A DNA stretch of 64,000 nucleotides from positions 62,001 through 126,000 of the forward strand of contig JAAXKQ010000008.1 of the NCBI GenBank assembly GCA_025612245.1, read 5' to 3'. A program made the position numbers and the translations under genes. This document shows, one piece after another, positions 1 through 8,664 of the stretch. How positions within the stretch are numbered: the first letter of the stretch is position 1; each line of letters starts with the position of its first letter. This DNA comes from Ignavibacteria bacterium. Lineage in GTDB: Bacteria; Bacteroidota; Ignavibacteria; Ignavibacteriales; SURF-24. Under the pieces are notes generated by a model that saw only the letters and a program-made list of their open reading frames with translations, was not told the origin of the DNA and searched no databases.

Positions 1-33
1 ACAAATGGAGAGAGAGGAAGGAAGGAAGAAAGC

Positions 34-81
34 CTGCCTTCAAATAGCGGGGTACTCTGGCATTTGAAGGCAGTTTTTTTT
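34..81 (+). terminator. Intrinsic terminator of a gene upstream of the window
   Basis: A perfect 12-bp stem (34-45 pairing with 62-73) encloses a 16-nt loop and is followed at once by eight T residues (74-81). This is a textbook rho-independent terminator for plus-strand transcription. No plus-strand gene ends inside the window before it, so it must serve a gene lying to the left. Confidence 0.85.
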
Positions 82-123
82 AAGAATTGCTTTTTATGTG
101 TAGAGCCGCATGCCCCCCTTGGT

Positions 124-381
124 CTACAGGCTCCTGCGGCCAACAATCATCCTGTAAACTCCAAGCACTATGACGGCCCCCACTACGGCTCCGATAAACC
201 CGGCCGACTGCCCGGGCCCGTATAAGCCCAGCATCCTGCCCAGGAATGTGGCAACTACCGCTCCAATAATTCCCAGAATAATTGTTATTATGCAGCCTCC
301 CGGGTCTTTCCCCGGCATAAGCAGCTTTGCTAATGCGCCCGCAATCCCGCCAATAATTATTGCCCCGATTAAATGAAACAT
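124..381 (-). CDS. GlsB/YeaQ/YmgE family small membrane protein
   Basis: This 85-residue, very hydrophobic protein is rich in Gly, Ile and Val, with three predicted membrane segments (about residues 4-20, 31-48 and 62-79). Gly-rich stretches such as IIGGIAGALAKLLMPGKDPG and GFIGAVVGAVIVL are typical of the transglycosylase-associated/YeaQ family. The family is linked to envelope stress, but no biochemical activity is established. I chose the ATG at 381 over the adjoining TTG at 384 because a GAGGG ribosome-binding site lies at proper distance only from the ATG. It is monocistronic and diverges from the ferredoxin-like gene to its right. Confidence 0.8.
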   Translation of the reverse strand: MFHLIGAIIIGGIAGALAKLLMPGKDPGGCIITIILGIIGAVVATFLGRMLGLYGPGQSAGFIGAVVGAVIVLGVYRMIVGRRSL

Positions 382-568
382 CAAGCCCTCTTGCTTTTTT
401 GTGTTTGCCTTAAATTTATTTTACCCATACTATGACTTACATTCAATTAATTTTAAGGGCACTTCCGGGGTATGCGTAAGGATTATTAATTTTCTTGATT
501 TCATCCCGGGAAAGGAGTATTTTCGGACTATATGATCTGATAACATTTCAAAACAAAACCCCTGGAAT

Positions 569-1414
569 ATGATGAAAAGAAAAGTAGTTAAAATAGACGA
601 GGAACTCTGCGACGGCTGCGGCGCCTGCATCCCCAACTGCGCCGAAGGAGCCCTGCAGTTAATTGACGGCAAGGCACGACTCATAAGCGACCTCTTCTGC
701 GACGGCCTCGGCGCCTGCCTTGGACACTGTCCGCAAGGAGCAATTGAAGTTGAGGAAAGGGAAGCCGAGCCTTACGATGAGAAAAGGGTAATGGAATATA
801 TCGTAAAAGGAGGGAAAAACGTCATCGCGGCACACCTCCTGCACATGAAAGAGCATAACGAGCTCGGATACCTTAAAGAGGCAGTGGAATACCTGAATGA
901 AAATGGAATTGAAATACCTCTGAACCTTCAGGCTCCCGAAAACCATGCCCACCACGCCGGCTGCCCCGGGGCCAGGACGGTTGAGTTTGAAAGGACAACG
1001 GAACCCCAGAGAAAAGACGCCCCCATAAGACAGTCCTTGCTCAGGCAGTGGCCGGTTCAGATGCATTTGCTTAATCCTTCCGCTTCATATTTTAAGAATG
1101 CCGACCTGCTTCTTGCTGCCGACTGTACGGCTTTTGCCGCGCCCGACTTCCAGCAGGATTTTCTTTACGGAAAAACGCTTGCCATTGCTTGCCCGAAACT
1201 CGACCAGGGTAAGGACATTTACCTGGAGAAACTCCGCGTGATGATCGAGGAAACAGGAATTAAATCAATTACGGTTTTAATTATGGAAGTCCCTTGCTGC
1301 CGCGGACTTTTGCAGCTTGCACAGCAGGCAGCTGCACTTTCCGGCAGGGAAGTGCCAATTAACGTTATTGTGCTCAGCATTGAAGGAAAGAAAATTCTGG
1401 AAAGGGAAGTTTAA
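569..1414 (+). CDS. 4Fe-4S ferredoxin-domain protein, conserved anaerobe family
   Basis: The 281-residue protein begins with a two-cluster ferredoxin domain. Cluster 1 has the full C14-x2-C17-x2-C20-x3-C24 set. Cluster 2 has C44, C50 and C54, but Leu47 stands where the second Cys would be (CDGLGACLGHCP). The rest is a cytoplasmic alpha/beta region with further Cys motifs, including LLAADCTAF, IACPKLD and EVPCCRG, which I recognise from a ferredoxin family widespread in methanogens and clostridia. An electron-carrier or redox-sensing role is inferred; the partner is unknown. ATG codons occur at 569 and 572 and cannot be told apart. It stands alone and converges on the debranching enzyme gene across a palindrome. 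Confidence 0.75.
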   Translation: MMKRKVVKIDEELCDGCGACIPNCAEGALQLIDGKARLISDLFCDGLGACLGHCPQGAIEVEEREAEPYDEKRVMEYIVKGGKNVIAAHLLHMKEHNELGYLKEAVEYLNENGIEIPLNLQAPENHAHHAGCPGARTVEFERTTEPQRKDAPIRQSLLRQWPVQMHLLNPSASYFKNADLLLAADCTAFAAPDFQQDFLYGKTLAIACPKLDQGKDIYLEKLRVMIEETGIKSITVLIMEVPCCRGLLQLAQQAAALSGREVPINVIVLSIEGKKILEREV

Positions 1415-1466
1415 TTTTCTCCCGGTATAGGGAATTTCTTGATCGGGACTTTGTGTAACGGTTGCC

Positions 1467-1490
1467 CCGGGCGAGCTATAGCTCGCCCGG
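1467..1490. repeat. Perfect 24-bp palindrome between convergent genes
   Basis: The 24 bases read identically on both strands. As RNA they fold into a GC-rich stem of about 10 bp with a short TATA loop. The element lies between the ends of the ferredoxin-like gene and the debranching-enzyme gene. It probably ends or insulates transcription in both directions, although neither side has a T-run. Confidence 0.7.
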
Positions 1491-1509
1491 ATGTCACGGT
1501 AATGAACTT

Positions 1510-3549
1510 TCAACCCCTTGTCTTTACCAGGCATCTTAAAGCCTCTGCAACACTCCAGGCCTGTGCTATGCATCCCCTTGGGGTAAACGGCGCCTCGGCA
1601 TCAAATATCTCGCTTATGGATCCCACGCAGGCTTCGTTCAAGTGGCTTGAAAAGCCGCTCAGGAACTTGCGCGCTCCTTTTGTATTGTTATCATTTAATT
1701 TAAGCCACGCGTCTATAAAAGGTCCTATCAGCCAGGCCCATACCGTCCCCTGGTGATATGCGGCGTCGCGTGCGCGCAGGTCGCCGAAATATTTTGCCTT
1801 ATAGTCCGTGCTCTCCGGGGACAGTGACCTGAGTCCCATTGGGGTAAGAAGCCTTTCTTCCACCACCTTCATCACGGGCTCCCATTTGTCCCGGTTAAGT
1901 ACCGGGTTTGGAAGTGAAATTGCAAAGACCTGGTTTGGGCGGCATGAGGCGTCGTCTCCTTTTTCGCCGTCAAGTACGTCATAAAGGTATCCGCCCTGCT
2001 CGTACCAGAAGCGCCTGTTAAAAGATTCTCTTGCTCTTTGTGCATACTCGGCAATTTGTCCTGAGGCTCCTTCGCCTTCTTCCTCACGAAGCCATCCTTC
2101 CAGCAGGCAAAGGGCATTATACCAGAGGGCGTTTATCTCAACGGCCTTGCCGCGCCTTGGAGTAACAACCCAGTCTTCCACCTTGGCGTCCATCCAGGTG
2201 AGCTGGTATCCTTCCTGCCCCTGCCTTAAAAGCCCGTCCTTGGGGTCCATGCCAATATTAAAGCGTGTCCCGCGCACGTGGTAATCAATTATGCTCTGCA
2301 GTTTCGGAAGAATGAGCCTCAAGGTCTCCCTGTCGCCTGTAATGGATACGTACCTGTCTAGCGCGTGAAAAAACCACAGCGTGGCGTCAGCCGTATGATA
2401 TAGCCCCTGCTTTTCACCTTCGGGGAAGAGGTTCGGAATAAGTCCGTCTTGTACGTAATGCGCAAAAGTTCTTAATATCCACCCGGCCTCATTATGCCTG
2501 CCTGTAGAAAGCGTAAGGCCTTCAAGGCTAATCATCGTGTCGCGCCCCCAGTCTGTAAACCAGTGGTATCCTGCTATGACTGTCCTTACCTCGTCGCCCG
2601 AGGCGCGCGCGCGCGCGGCATCCTCAACACGCCCAGCCGGAGTAATAATGAACTGGTCGGCTGCAAGTACAAATTCCGATATCTCCTGGTCATTTGTCTC
2701 CGGGCAGGCAGCGGCAACAAGCCTTCTGCGTCTTTCTTTTTCTGCGTCCATGGCTTCCTTAGGCTGAAGGGCAAGTATGGTCTGCCATGCTTCGGTTGAA
2801 GCTACCAGCGTGGCATCGTGGCTATTGTCAAGCTCCGTGGAAAAGTAACCCGGGCTCCAGAGCAGTCCCCGCGAGTCATAGCCCCTCTCGGCCTCAATCC
2901 TGTAGAACAGCTCCCTTACGCTTCCCTTGTCCGATGTCAGCGTTGCCCCTTCACCATAGAAAAGCATTCTTAATGCAGGCAAATTCTGTCCCGCGGAAAC
3001 CTCAAAGTGGTCGTTTGTTACCGTAAGGACATAAGGCTTGTGGAGTTCCTCGCTTACGGCTGCCTCATGGGGCCTGAAGTGCATTGAAGGCCGTACCTGC
3101 AGCCTGAGAGACCCCGTGCCCGAGACAATCCTGTAGTTTACGTGAACTGTGTTCTGCATGTGCGGCATTAAAAGGGTTTTCTCCAGCGTAACGCCGTTTA
3201 TTTCAAACTTCCAGACCGGCAGCCCCTGGTCCAGCCGGAATTCAGACAGGTGCCCGGCCCCGGGAATTTCCAGCACGCTTTCAGCCCTTTCTTCCGATCC
3301 CAACTGAACTTTTGTGCCGTCGGGAAAAAGTATCTGCTCCGAAAGGTGGTTTAGCATTACCATGCGGCCGTGCGGAGCAGGAAGCGCCGAGATCAAAAGT
3401 CCGTGGTAACGCCTTGTAACTACGCCCGATATGCTTCCCGAGGCATAGCCTCCCAGTCCGTTTGTAACCAGCCATTCACGCGTAAGCAGCGGTTCGAGGC
3501 TTTTATCTTTTTCTTTACTCCAGGGCAGTGAGCGTACTAGTCTGTCCAT
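1510..3549 (-). CDS. Glycogen debranching enzyme (amylo-alpha-1,6-glucosidase type)
   Basis: The 679-residue cytoplasmic enzyme matches the archaeal/bacterial GDE family (COG3408). An N-terminal beta-rich GDE_N domain (about 20-270) opens with EWLVTNGLGGYASGSISG, and a C-terminal (alpha/alpha)6-barrel spans about 290-675. The diagnostic HWFTDWGRD lies near residues 327-337, followed by YHTADATLWFF and AYHQGTVWAWLIGP. Members hydrolyse alpha-1,6 branch points of glycogen or limit dextrins. The gene follows treZ by 11 bp on the same strand, with a GAGGG ribosome-binding site in the gap, so the two are surely co-transcribed. Together they point to turnover of glycogen and maltooligosaccharides. 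Length is normal for the family. Confidence 0.9.
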   Translation of the reverse strand: MDRLVRSLPWSKEKDKSLEPLLTREWLVTNGLGGYASGSISGVVTRRYHGLLISALPAPHGRMVMLNHLSEQILFPDGTKVQLGSEERAESVLEIPGAGHLSEFRLDQGLPVWKFEINGVTLEKTLLMPHMQNTVHVNYRIVSGTGSLRLQVRPSMHFRPHEAAVSEELHKPYVLTVTNDHFEVSAGQNLPALRMLFYGEGATLTSDKGSVRELFYRIEAERGYDSRGLLWSPGYFSTELDNSHDATLVASTEAWQTILALQPKEAMDAEKERRRRLVAAACPETNDQEISEFVLAADQFIITPAGRVEDAARARASGDEVRTVIAGYHWFTDWGRDTMISLEGLTLSTGRHNEAGWILRTFAHYVQDGLIPNLFPEGEKQGLYHTADATLWFFHALDRYVSITGDRETLRLILPKLQSIIDYHVRGTRFNIGMDPKDGLLRQGQEGYQLTWMDAKVEDWVVTPRRGKAVEINALWYNALCLLEGWLREEEGEGASGQIAEYAQRARESFNRRFWYEQGGYLYDVLDGEKGDDASCRPNQVFAISLPNPVLNRDKWEPVMKVVEERLLTPMGLRSLSPESTDYKAKYFGDLRARDAAYHQGTVWAWLIGPFIDAWLKLNDNNTKGARKFLSGFSSHLNEACVGSISEIFDAEAPFTPRGCIAQAWSVAEALRCLVKTRG

Positions 3550-3560
3550 TTTTCCCTCTT

Positions 3561-5501
3561 CTACTTTTCAGTTTTGTGTTCTGTTTTTACGGATGCGAGC
3601 AATTCTGCCGCGTAACCCTGAATCTTCCATTGTTTCCTTACCAGGACCTCCGGGCTGCCGCAGCCTCCGTATTCAGGGTCTTCACTTGCCCAGATCATCT
3701 TCCAATCCCGTCCTTCGGGAGGAGCAAGCAGGGGTTCGGGCGCTATGTTAAGCTCCAGGTCGCGCCCCATGTTAACAATTAAAAGCCTGTCGTTTCCCCC
3801 TTTGTCAAAAAACCTCAAAAGAAAGGCTTCCTCAGAGAGTACCGCGCCATGCATATTATCCCTGTCCTGCCTGCTTAAGACCGGATCTTCCCGCCTTAAC
3901 GTTAAAAGATCCCTGTGCATTTTATAGATTGGGGCGTGGCTCTTTCTTTCTGAAAAATCGATCTTTGAACGCTCAAATGTCCTCTGGCTTGCCGGATCGG
4001 GCAGGCAGGACTGCATCTCGGGCGTAGCAAGGCTTGGAAACTGCGAAAGGAATTCCGAGCGCCCCTGAAAGACTTTTTTTGCCAGCTCCTCGCTGTGGTC
4101 CGCAAAGTAGTAAAAAGGACTCGACGAGGCGAATTCCTGCCCCTGGAAGAGCATTGGTGTTCCCGGCGCAAGAAGCATCAGCGCGGTCATTGCCTTGTAT
4201 TTACCCGGTGAGGTCAACTCGTGCACCCTCTGGCCCCGCCCGGAATTTGCAATCTGGTCGTGGTTTTGTATGAATGTGCAGAAATTTTCCGGTTTCAGGC
4301 TGAAGCTCTGTGTTCCGCGGTTATTCTTCTGCCAGGAGTAATACTGCCCCTGGTAGAGGTATCCCCACTTGAATGCCGAAATAAATTCCTGGGGTCTGCC
4401 GTAATAGTCCTTATAATATGCCTCGTTATGCCCCGTCAGCGCCACCATTGCGCTGTGGTGAAGGTCGTCATTCCAGAGGCAGTTCATCCCGTAGCCGTTT
4501 TCCTCCGTGGGCTTTACAAGTTTCGCAAGCTGCGGTTCATTTTCGGCCACGATAAAGGTTTTCCTGTTTTTACCCGCCTTTCTGATTGCTTTTGTTATCT
4601 CGGCAAGTACGTGCGTGCCTGAAGAGTCAAAAACCTGCTGCGTCGCGTCGAGCCTGAGGCCGTCGAAATGAAATTCTTCAATCCAGTACCGGGCATTTGA
4701 TGTGAAAAATTCCCTTACCGGAAGTGAATTCTCCCCGTCGAAATTTATGGCTTCGCCCCATTCGTTCTTGTATTTATCCGTAAAGTAATAAGGCGTAAAT
4801 TCCTTGAGGTAATTCCCGTCGGGACCAAGGTGGTTATAAACCACGTCCAGTATTACGCCCAGCCCCTCCCTGTGCGCCTGGTCAATAAAGATCCTGAGCT
4901 CATCGGGCTTTCCATAAATATGCATCGGGGCATATAAGTCCACTCCGTCGTAGCCCCAGCCGAAACTGCCCGGAAACTCGGCCAGCGGCATCACCTCAAG
5001 TACCGTAATGCCGGTTTCCGAAAGGTGTTTGAATTCCTTTATGGCAGAAAGATAAGTCCCTTCGCGCGTAAACGTGCCAATGTGCATTTCATAGATTACC
5101 TGCCCTTTTGCTTCTACACCTTTCCAGTTGGAGTCGTTCCACTGGAACTTTTCCGGGTCAATAACCTGCGAGGGCCCGTGGGGACCTTCGGGCTGGAAAC
5201 GGGAGGCAGGATCGGGGTGGAGATTTTTACTCTCACCCAGGCGGAAGCGGTAACGAGTGTTCTCCTTTGCCATTTCCACCAGCAGTGAAAAATATCCATT
5301 TCCTTCGGGCTTCATTTCATAAGCACGCCCCTGTTTTGAGGCGCCTTCTTCTGCCTCCAGAACCACTTCCACCTTCTTATGATCCGGAGCCCAGAGGCGG
5401 AAATGCACCCCGCCGTCTTTTTGGACTTCCGCGCCAATGGGCAGCTTTCTCGACTGAATCATGTGCAGCTCTTCAAGCTGCCTGATCTTCTCTTGCGGCA
5501 T
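3561..5501 (-). CDS. treZ: Malto-oligosyltrehalose trehalohydrolase
   Basis: The 646-residue GH13 enzyme releases trehalose from maltooligosyl trehalose. The N-terminal CBM48/E-set domain contains GAEVQKDGGVHFRLWAPDHK, followed by the TIM barrel. The catalytic Asp is in DGLRLDATQQVFD (near residue 284), the acid/base Glu in FIVAENEP (near 318), and the third conserved Asp in FIQNHDQIAN (near 414). A strong GGGAGGGAG ribosome-binding site precedes the ATG at 5501, favouring the longer N-terminus over the internal Met at residue 14. It is the first gene of a two-gene operon with the debranching enzyme. TreY, the synthase that makes its substrate, is not in the window. Assignment to TreZ rather than glycogen branching enzyme rests on the N-terminal pattern. 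Confidence 0.88.
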   Translation of the reverse strand: MPQEKIRQLEELHMIQSRKLPIGAEVQKDGGVHFRLWAPDHKKVEVVLEAEEGASKQGRAYEMKPEGNGYFSLLVEMAKENTRYRFRLGESKNLHPDPASRFQPEGPHGPSQVIDPEKFQWNDSNWKGVEAKGQVIYEMHIGTFTREGTYLSAIKEFKHLSETGITVLEVMPLAEFPGSFGWGYDGVDLYAPMHIYGKPDELRIFIDQAHREGLGVILDVVYNHLGPDGNYLKEFTPYYFTDKYKNEWGEAINFDGENSLPVREFFTSNARYWIEEFHFDGLRLDATQQVFDSSGTHVLAEITKAIRKAGKNRKTFIVAENEPQLAKLVKPTEENGYGMNCLWNDDLHHSAMVALTGHNEAYYKDYYGRPQEFISAFKWGYLYQGQYYSWQKNNRGTQSFSLKPENFCTFIQNHDQIANSGRGQRVHELTSPGKYKAMTALMLLAPGTPMLFQGQEFASSSPFYYFADHSEELAKKVFQGRSEFLSQFPSLATPEMQSCLPDPASQRTFERSKIDFSERKSHAPIYKMHRDLLTLRREDPVLSRQDRDNMHGAVLSEEAFLLRFFDKGGNDRLLIVNMGRDLELNIAPEPLLAPPEGRDWKMIWASEDPEYGGCGSPEVLVRKQWKIQGYAAELLASVKTEHKTEK

Positions 5502-5805
5502 CTCGCTCCCTCCCTTCTTAAAACCGGCAAATTTTTACCTTCAGATGATTTCCCGCTCGCTTTCTCAACAAGCCTGCATAAGACATTTTTGTATCTTTGG
5601 CATGAATTATTTATATGGCTGGCCTCTGCTTCTCAAAAGATTAAATTATAATATTCTTTTTGCCCAACTAAATCAATTCCATTAAATGTGAAAAATCCCG
5701 TGCCTGCTTTCATTTTTTCCCCGGACTCTTTGCATACTTTAATTCACCTTGAATTTAAGGGACACCTTGGGTTTATTTTAGTTATATACCACAAGGAGAC
5801 AGACC
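5502..5805. promoter_or_regulatory. Divergent intergenic region between treZ and ubiB-like gene
   Basis: These 304 bases separate two divergently transcribed genes and must carry both promoters. They are T-rich on the plus strand, and only the two ribosome-binding sites stand out (GGGAGGGAG for treZ on the minus strand, AGGAG just before 5806). I could not pick convincing promoter hexamers or an operator. Confidence 0.45.
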
Positions 5806-7485
5806 ATGGCCATTTCCCTTTCACCGGAAAAGCTGAAAAGATATAAAGACATAGCAATGCTTTTGGTTAAATACGGCAGCAAGAACATTGTAAAAACCTC
5901 GGGCACTGAAGATACCGTGCTCGAAGAGGAAATTGTGTCCGGTGACGTTAAAAAAGGCGACCCGGAACAGCTTGCACGCGACCTGGAAGAACTGGGACCT
6001 ACATTCATAAAGTTGGGACAGCTGCTTTCAACACGCCCCGACTTTTTGCCCCAGCCATACCTGGATGCGCTTTCACGCCTGCAGGATAACGTTAAACCCT
6101 TCTCTTTTGAAGAGGTCGAACAGATTCTCCAGGATGAGCTTGGAGTCAGGATCTCTAAGGGCTTCATGGAATTTAACCCTGAACCTATGGCCGCGGCTTC
6201 ACTGGGACAGGTGCATAAGGCAAAGCTTCGCGACGGACGGAGCGTCGCCGTAAAAATCCAGAGGCCCGGCATCAGGGAAACCATACTAAACGACCTGGGC
6301 GCCTTAAACGACATCGCCGATACACTCGACCGCCATACTGATACCGGAAGGAGGTATTCATTCCAGAATATATTGGGGGAATTCAAGAAAGCCTTACTCC
6401 AGGAACTCGACTACAGGCAGGAATCGCAGAACCTAATTAAGCTGGGCAATAACCTCCAGCGCTACCCCGACATTATTGTCCCCCAGCCAGTGGACGACTA
6501 TTCCACTTCAAAAGTGCTCACGATGGACTACGTCAGGGGCACCAAGGTCACTTCCTTAAGCCCTCTGGCTTATCTCGACCTCGACGGGAAAAAACTTGCA
6601 CGCGAACTCTTTGAGGCTTACCTCGACCAGGTTCTAATTGACGGCTTCTTCCACGCCGACCCCCACCCGGGAAACGTGTTCATTACCGACGACCATAAGG
6701 TCGCCCTTATTGACCTCGGCATGGTAGCCCGCGTTGATCCGGAGGTAAGGGAAAGCCTCCTTAAGCTGCTGCTTTATGTAAGCGACGGAAGGGGAAAAGA
6801 CGCGGCCGAAATCAGTAAGAGCCTCGGAACCCCGCTGCACGATTTTAACGAGGAAAAATTTACACAGGAGGTAACAGAATTTGTTGCCCGTTCGCACGAC
6901 GCAACCCTGGAGCAGATAAAGGTCGGACGCGTCGTCGTTGAACTTACACGCATCGCGGCTAATAACGGCGTGAGGACGCCTTCGGAACTGACAATGCTCG
7001 GCAAGACACTCCTGAACCTGGACCAGATCGGGCGCACGCTGGACCCGGAATTTAACCCCAACGAGGTAATCCGCGAACACGCAGATACTATCTTAAGACG
7101 CCACTTCTTCAGAAAGGCTTCCCCCGGAAACATCTTCAGCTCTCTTCTTGAAGTAAATGAACTGGTGCAGAAGTTCCCATCGCGCCTTAATTCACTCATG
7201 GATGCACTGGCTAACAACCGCTTCCAGCTCAAGATAGATGCAATTGACGACCTGCGCCTTATGGAAAACCTCCAGAAAATTGCTAACAGAATTGCCATGG
7301 GAATTGTACTCGGGGCACTCATTATCGGAGCCGCCCTCATGATGCGCGTCAACAGCTCTTTTACCATACTCGGATACCCGGGCCTGGCTATAGTGATGTT
7401 CCTTGCCGCGGCAGCCTTCGGCTTCTTGCTCGTCATAAATATTTTCATGAGGGATGAATGGGGGAAAAGAAAACCACCCAGATAA
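5806..7485 (+). CDS. ABC1/UbiB/AarF family atypical kinase
   Basis: The 559-residue protein carries the UbiB-family kinase-like fold. It has the family motif FIKLGQLLSTRPDFLP near residue 70, the Ala-rich loop AAASLGQVHKA that replaces a Gly-rich loop, the ATP-binding Lys in VAVKIQRPG (about 150), the catalytic HADPHPGN (about 283) and the metal-binding DLGM (about 303). Two C-terminal membrane helices (about 500-520 and 528-550) anchor it. UbiB proteins are ATPases needed for quinone biosynthesis or lipid handling at the membrane. In an organism of this type menaquinone would be the quinone, but that link is inferred. AGGAG precedes the ATG. It is monocistronic. Confidence 0.88.
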   Translation: MAISLSPEKLKRYKDIAMLLVKYGSKNIVKTSGTEDTVLEEEIVSGDVKKGDPEQLARDLEELGPTFIKLGQLLSTRPDFLPQPYLDALSRLQDNVKPFSFEEVEQILQDELGVRISKGFMEFNPEPMAAASLGQVHKAKLRDGRSVAVKIQRPGIRETILNDLGALNDIADTLDRHTDTGRRYSFQNILGEFKKALLQELDYRQESQNLIKLGNNLQRYPDIIVPQPVDDYSTSKVLTMDYVRGTKVTSLSPLAYLDLDGKKLARELFEAYLDQVLIDGFFHADPHPGNVFITDDHKVALIDLGMVARVDPEVRESLLKLLLYVSDGRGKDAAEISKSLGTPLHDFNEEKFTQEVTEFVARSHDATLEQIKVGRVVVELTRIAANNGVRTPSELTMLGKTLLNLDQIGRTLDPEFNPNEVIREHADTILRRHFFRKASPGNIFSSLLEVNELVQKFPSRLNSLMDALANNRFQLKIDAIDDLRLMENLQKIANRIAMGIVLGALIIGAALMMRVNSSFTILGYPGLAIVMFLAAAAFGFLLVINIFMRDEWGKRKPPR

Positions 7486-7793
7486 TTAGTTCGTAGAAAA
7501 TGTAAGCCCGTAAAGAATAGTCCTTTTATTCCTTCTTTACGGGCTTAAATATTAAAGCCCTGCCTTCAGAGTAAAATTTTTCCATTTGCTTATCACATCC
7601 ACGCCTTATACATTTATTTCATCGTGCACTTATAGCCGACTTGCTGCCTTATTTTACTTTATTATATCTCCAGATGTCATTTAACCCCGATTAGGCCTTT
7701 TGAAGGCCCGGCTCTAATATAAAAGCCCGGCTTTCATGTTCAGCAATTTAATAACTTATTTTTCCCCGGTTTATCCCGGGAAAGGAAGGACTT
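7486..7793. other. Intergenic region with terminator-like inverted repeat
   Basis: This 308-base gap begins with a 14-bp inverted repeat (7504-7517 with 7533-7546) that probably ends ubiB-like transcription, though it lacks a T-run. Further right, the 8-mer GCCCGGCT occurs twice (about 7706 and 7724). A CCCCGG...CCGGG hairpin sits just before the AAAGGAAGGA ribosome-binding site of the next gene. No reading frame of substance is present. Confidence 0.5.
7504..7546 (+). terminator. Inverted repeat, probable terminator of ubiB-like gene
   Basis: A perfect 14-bp stem with a 15-nt loop starts 18 bases after the stop codon at 7485. The following AAATATT is U-poor, so termination may be weak or factor-assisted. 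Confidence 0.5.
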
Positions 7794-8090
7794 ATGATAG
7801 TTGTACGCGACATTTTCCAGTTAAAGTTCGGCAAGGCAAAAGAAGCTCTTGCCATCTGGAGGGAAGGCAGGGAAACTCTCAGCAGCTTAGGGCACCTGCC
7901 GGATAGAATGCTGACCGATCTTACCGGGACATACTACACACTCATACTTGAGACTTCATACAAAAGTATCTCTGAATTCGAGGAATCACTCCCTAAGATT
8001 TTCTCTAACGAGAAGTACCAGCAATGGTACCAGAGGTTTATTCCACTGGCCGAAACAGGTCACCGCGAAATTTTCCGGGTCGTGGAATAG
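7794..8090 (+). CDS. Small dimeric alpha-beta barrel (NIPSNAP-like) protein
   Basis: The 98-residue soluble protein starts with MIVVRDIFQLKFGKAKEALAI, an N-terminal beta strand followed by an amphipathic helix. The layout beta-alpha-beta-beta-alpha-beta suits the dimeric ferredoxin-like alpha-beta barrel superfamily (NIPSNAP or ABM-like). No catalytic residues can be assigned. A strong AAAGGAAGGA ribosome-binding site lies just before the ATG. Alone on its transcript and converging on ybaK across a large hairpin. The fold is inferred from the residue pattern; function is unknown. Confidence 0.65.
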   Translation: MIVVRDIFQLKFGKAKEALAIWREGRETLSSLGHLPDRMLTDLTGTYYTLILETSYKSISEFEESLPKIFSNEKYQQWYQRFIPLAETGHREIFRVVE

Positions 8091-8152
8091 AAAGGAAACC
8101 GGGTAGTACGCTTCTCACATTTCGGGAAGCTGGAGGCTTCGAGATAAAAAGT

Positions 8153-8198
8153 AATATTCCGGGGATGCCCTGTTTAAGGGAACATCCCTGGAATATTC
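8153..8198. terminator. Imperfect hairpin between convergent genes
   Basis: The arms 8153-8170 and 8178-8198 pair over roughly 18-20 bp with one mismatch and a small bulge. The stem begins at AATATTCC and closes with CCC/GGG around a TGTTTAA loop. It separates the ends of the NIPSNAP-like gene and ybaK, overlapping the last bases of the ybaK stop region. Probably a bidirectional terminator, without a clear T-run. Confidence 0.5.
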
Positions 8199-8664
8199 AA
8201 GTAACATCGGCAAAAGCCGCGCCGGTAACTTTCTTCAGATCCCCGGGGTTAATTTTTACCTGCGTTCCCCTTACACCCGCACTTACATAGATCTCTTCAA
8301 AAATCTCTGCCGTTTCATCTATATAGGTCGGGTAACTTTTCTTCATTCCGATCGGGGAGCATCCTCCCCTTATATAACCGGTAAGAGGCAAAAGCTCTTT
8401 TACCTTTATCATTTCAATGCTTTTGTTGCCGCTTGCCAGGGCGGCTTTCTTGAGGTTAAGTTCTGCAACTGCCGGGATGCAGAAGACGTTTATGCCCGTC
8501 TTATCCCCGCGCGTTACGAGCGTCTTAAAAACCGCTTCGTGCTCCGCCCCGATTTTCTCTGCCACTGTTATTGCATCAAGCTCGTCTTCATTATAGTCGT
8601 ACGATACCGTCGAATGCTTTATGCCGTGCGATTCCAGAATTCTTATTGCGTTTGTTTTTGACAT
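8197..8664 (-). CDS. ybaK: Cys-tRNA(Pro)/Cys-tRNA(Cys) deacylase, YbaK/EbsC family
   Basis: The 155-residue protein has the YbaK/prolyl-tRNA editing-domain pattern. It runs from an N-terminal ILESHGIKHSTVSYD, through the family Lys in AVFKTLV (about residue 47) and IRGGCSPIGMKK (about 98-109), to SAGVRGTQVKINPGDL near the end. YbaK removes Cys wrongly attached to tRNA(Pro), so it is a free-standing proofreading factor in the cytoplasm. Length matches the family (about 155-160). It stands alone. Upstream sequence offers only a weak TTTGGA ribosome-binding site. The next gene to the right is divergent. Confidence 0.9.
   Translation of the reverse strand: MSKTNAIRILESHGIKHSTVSYDYNEDELDAITVAEKIGAEHEAVFKTLVTRGDKTGINVFCIPAVAELNLKKAALASGNKSIEMIKVKELLPLTGYIRGGCSPIGMKKSYPTYIDETAEIFEEIYVSAGVRGTQVKINPGDLKKVTGAAFADVT

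Noticed and set aside
503-516. ATCCCGGGAAAGGA shared with 7773-7786
   Set aside because: At 7773 it is part of a ribosome-binding region, but at 503 it lies over 50 bases from the start codon. A 14-base match rich in purines around CCCGGG is not enough to call a regulatory motif.
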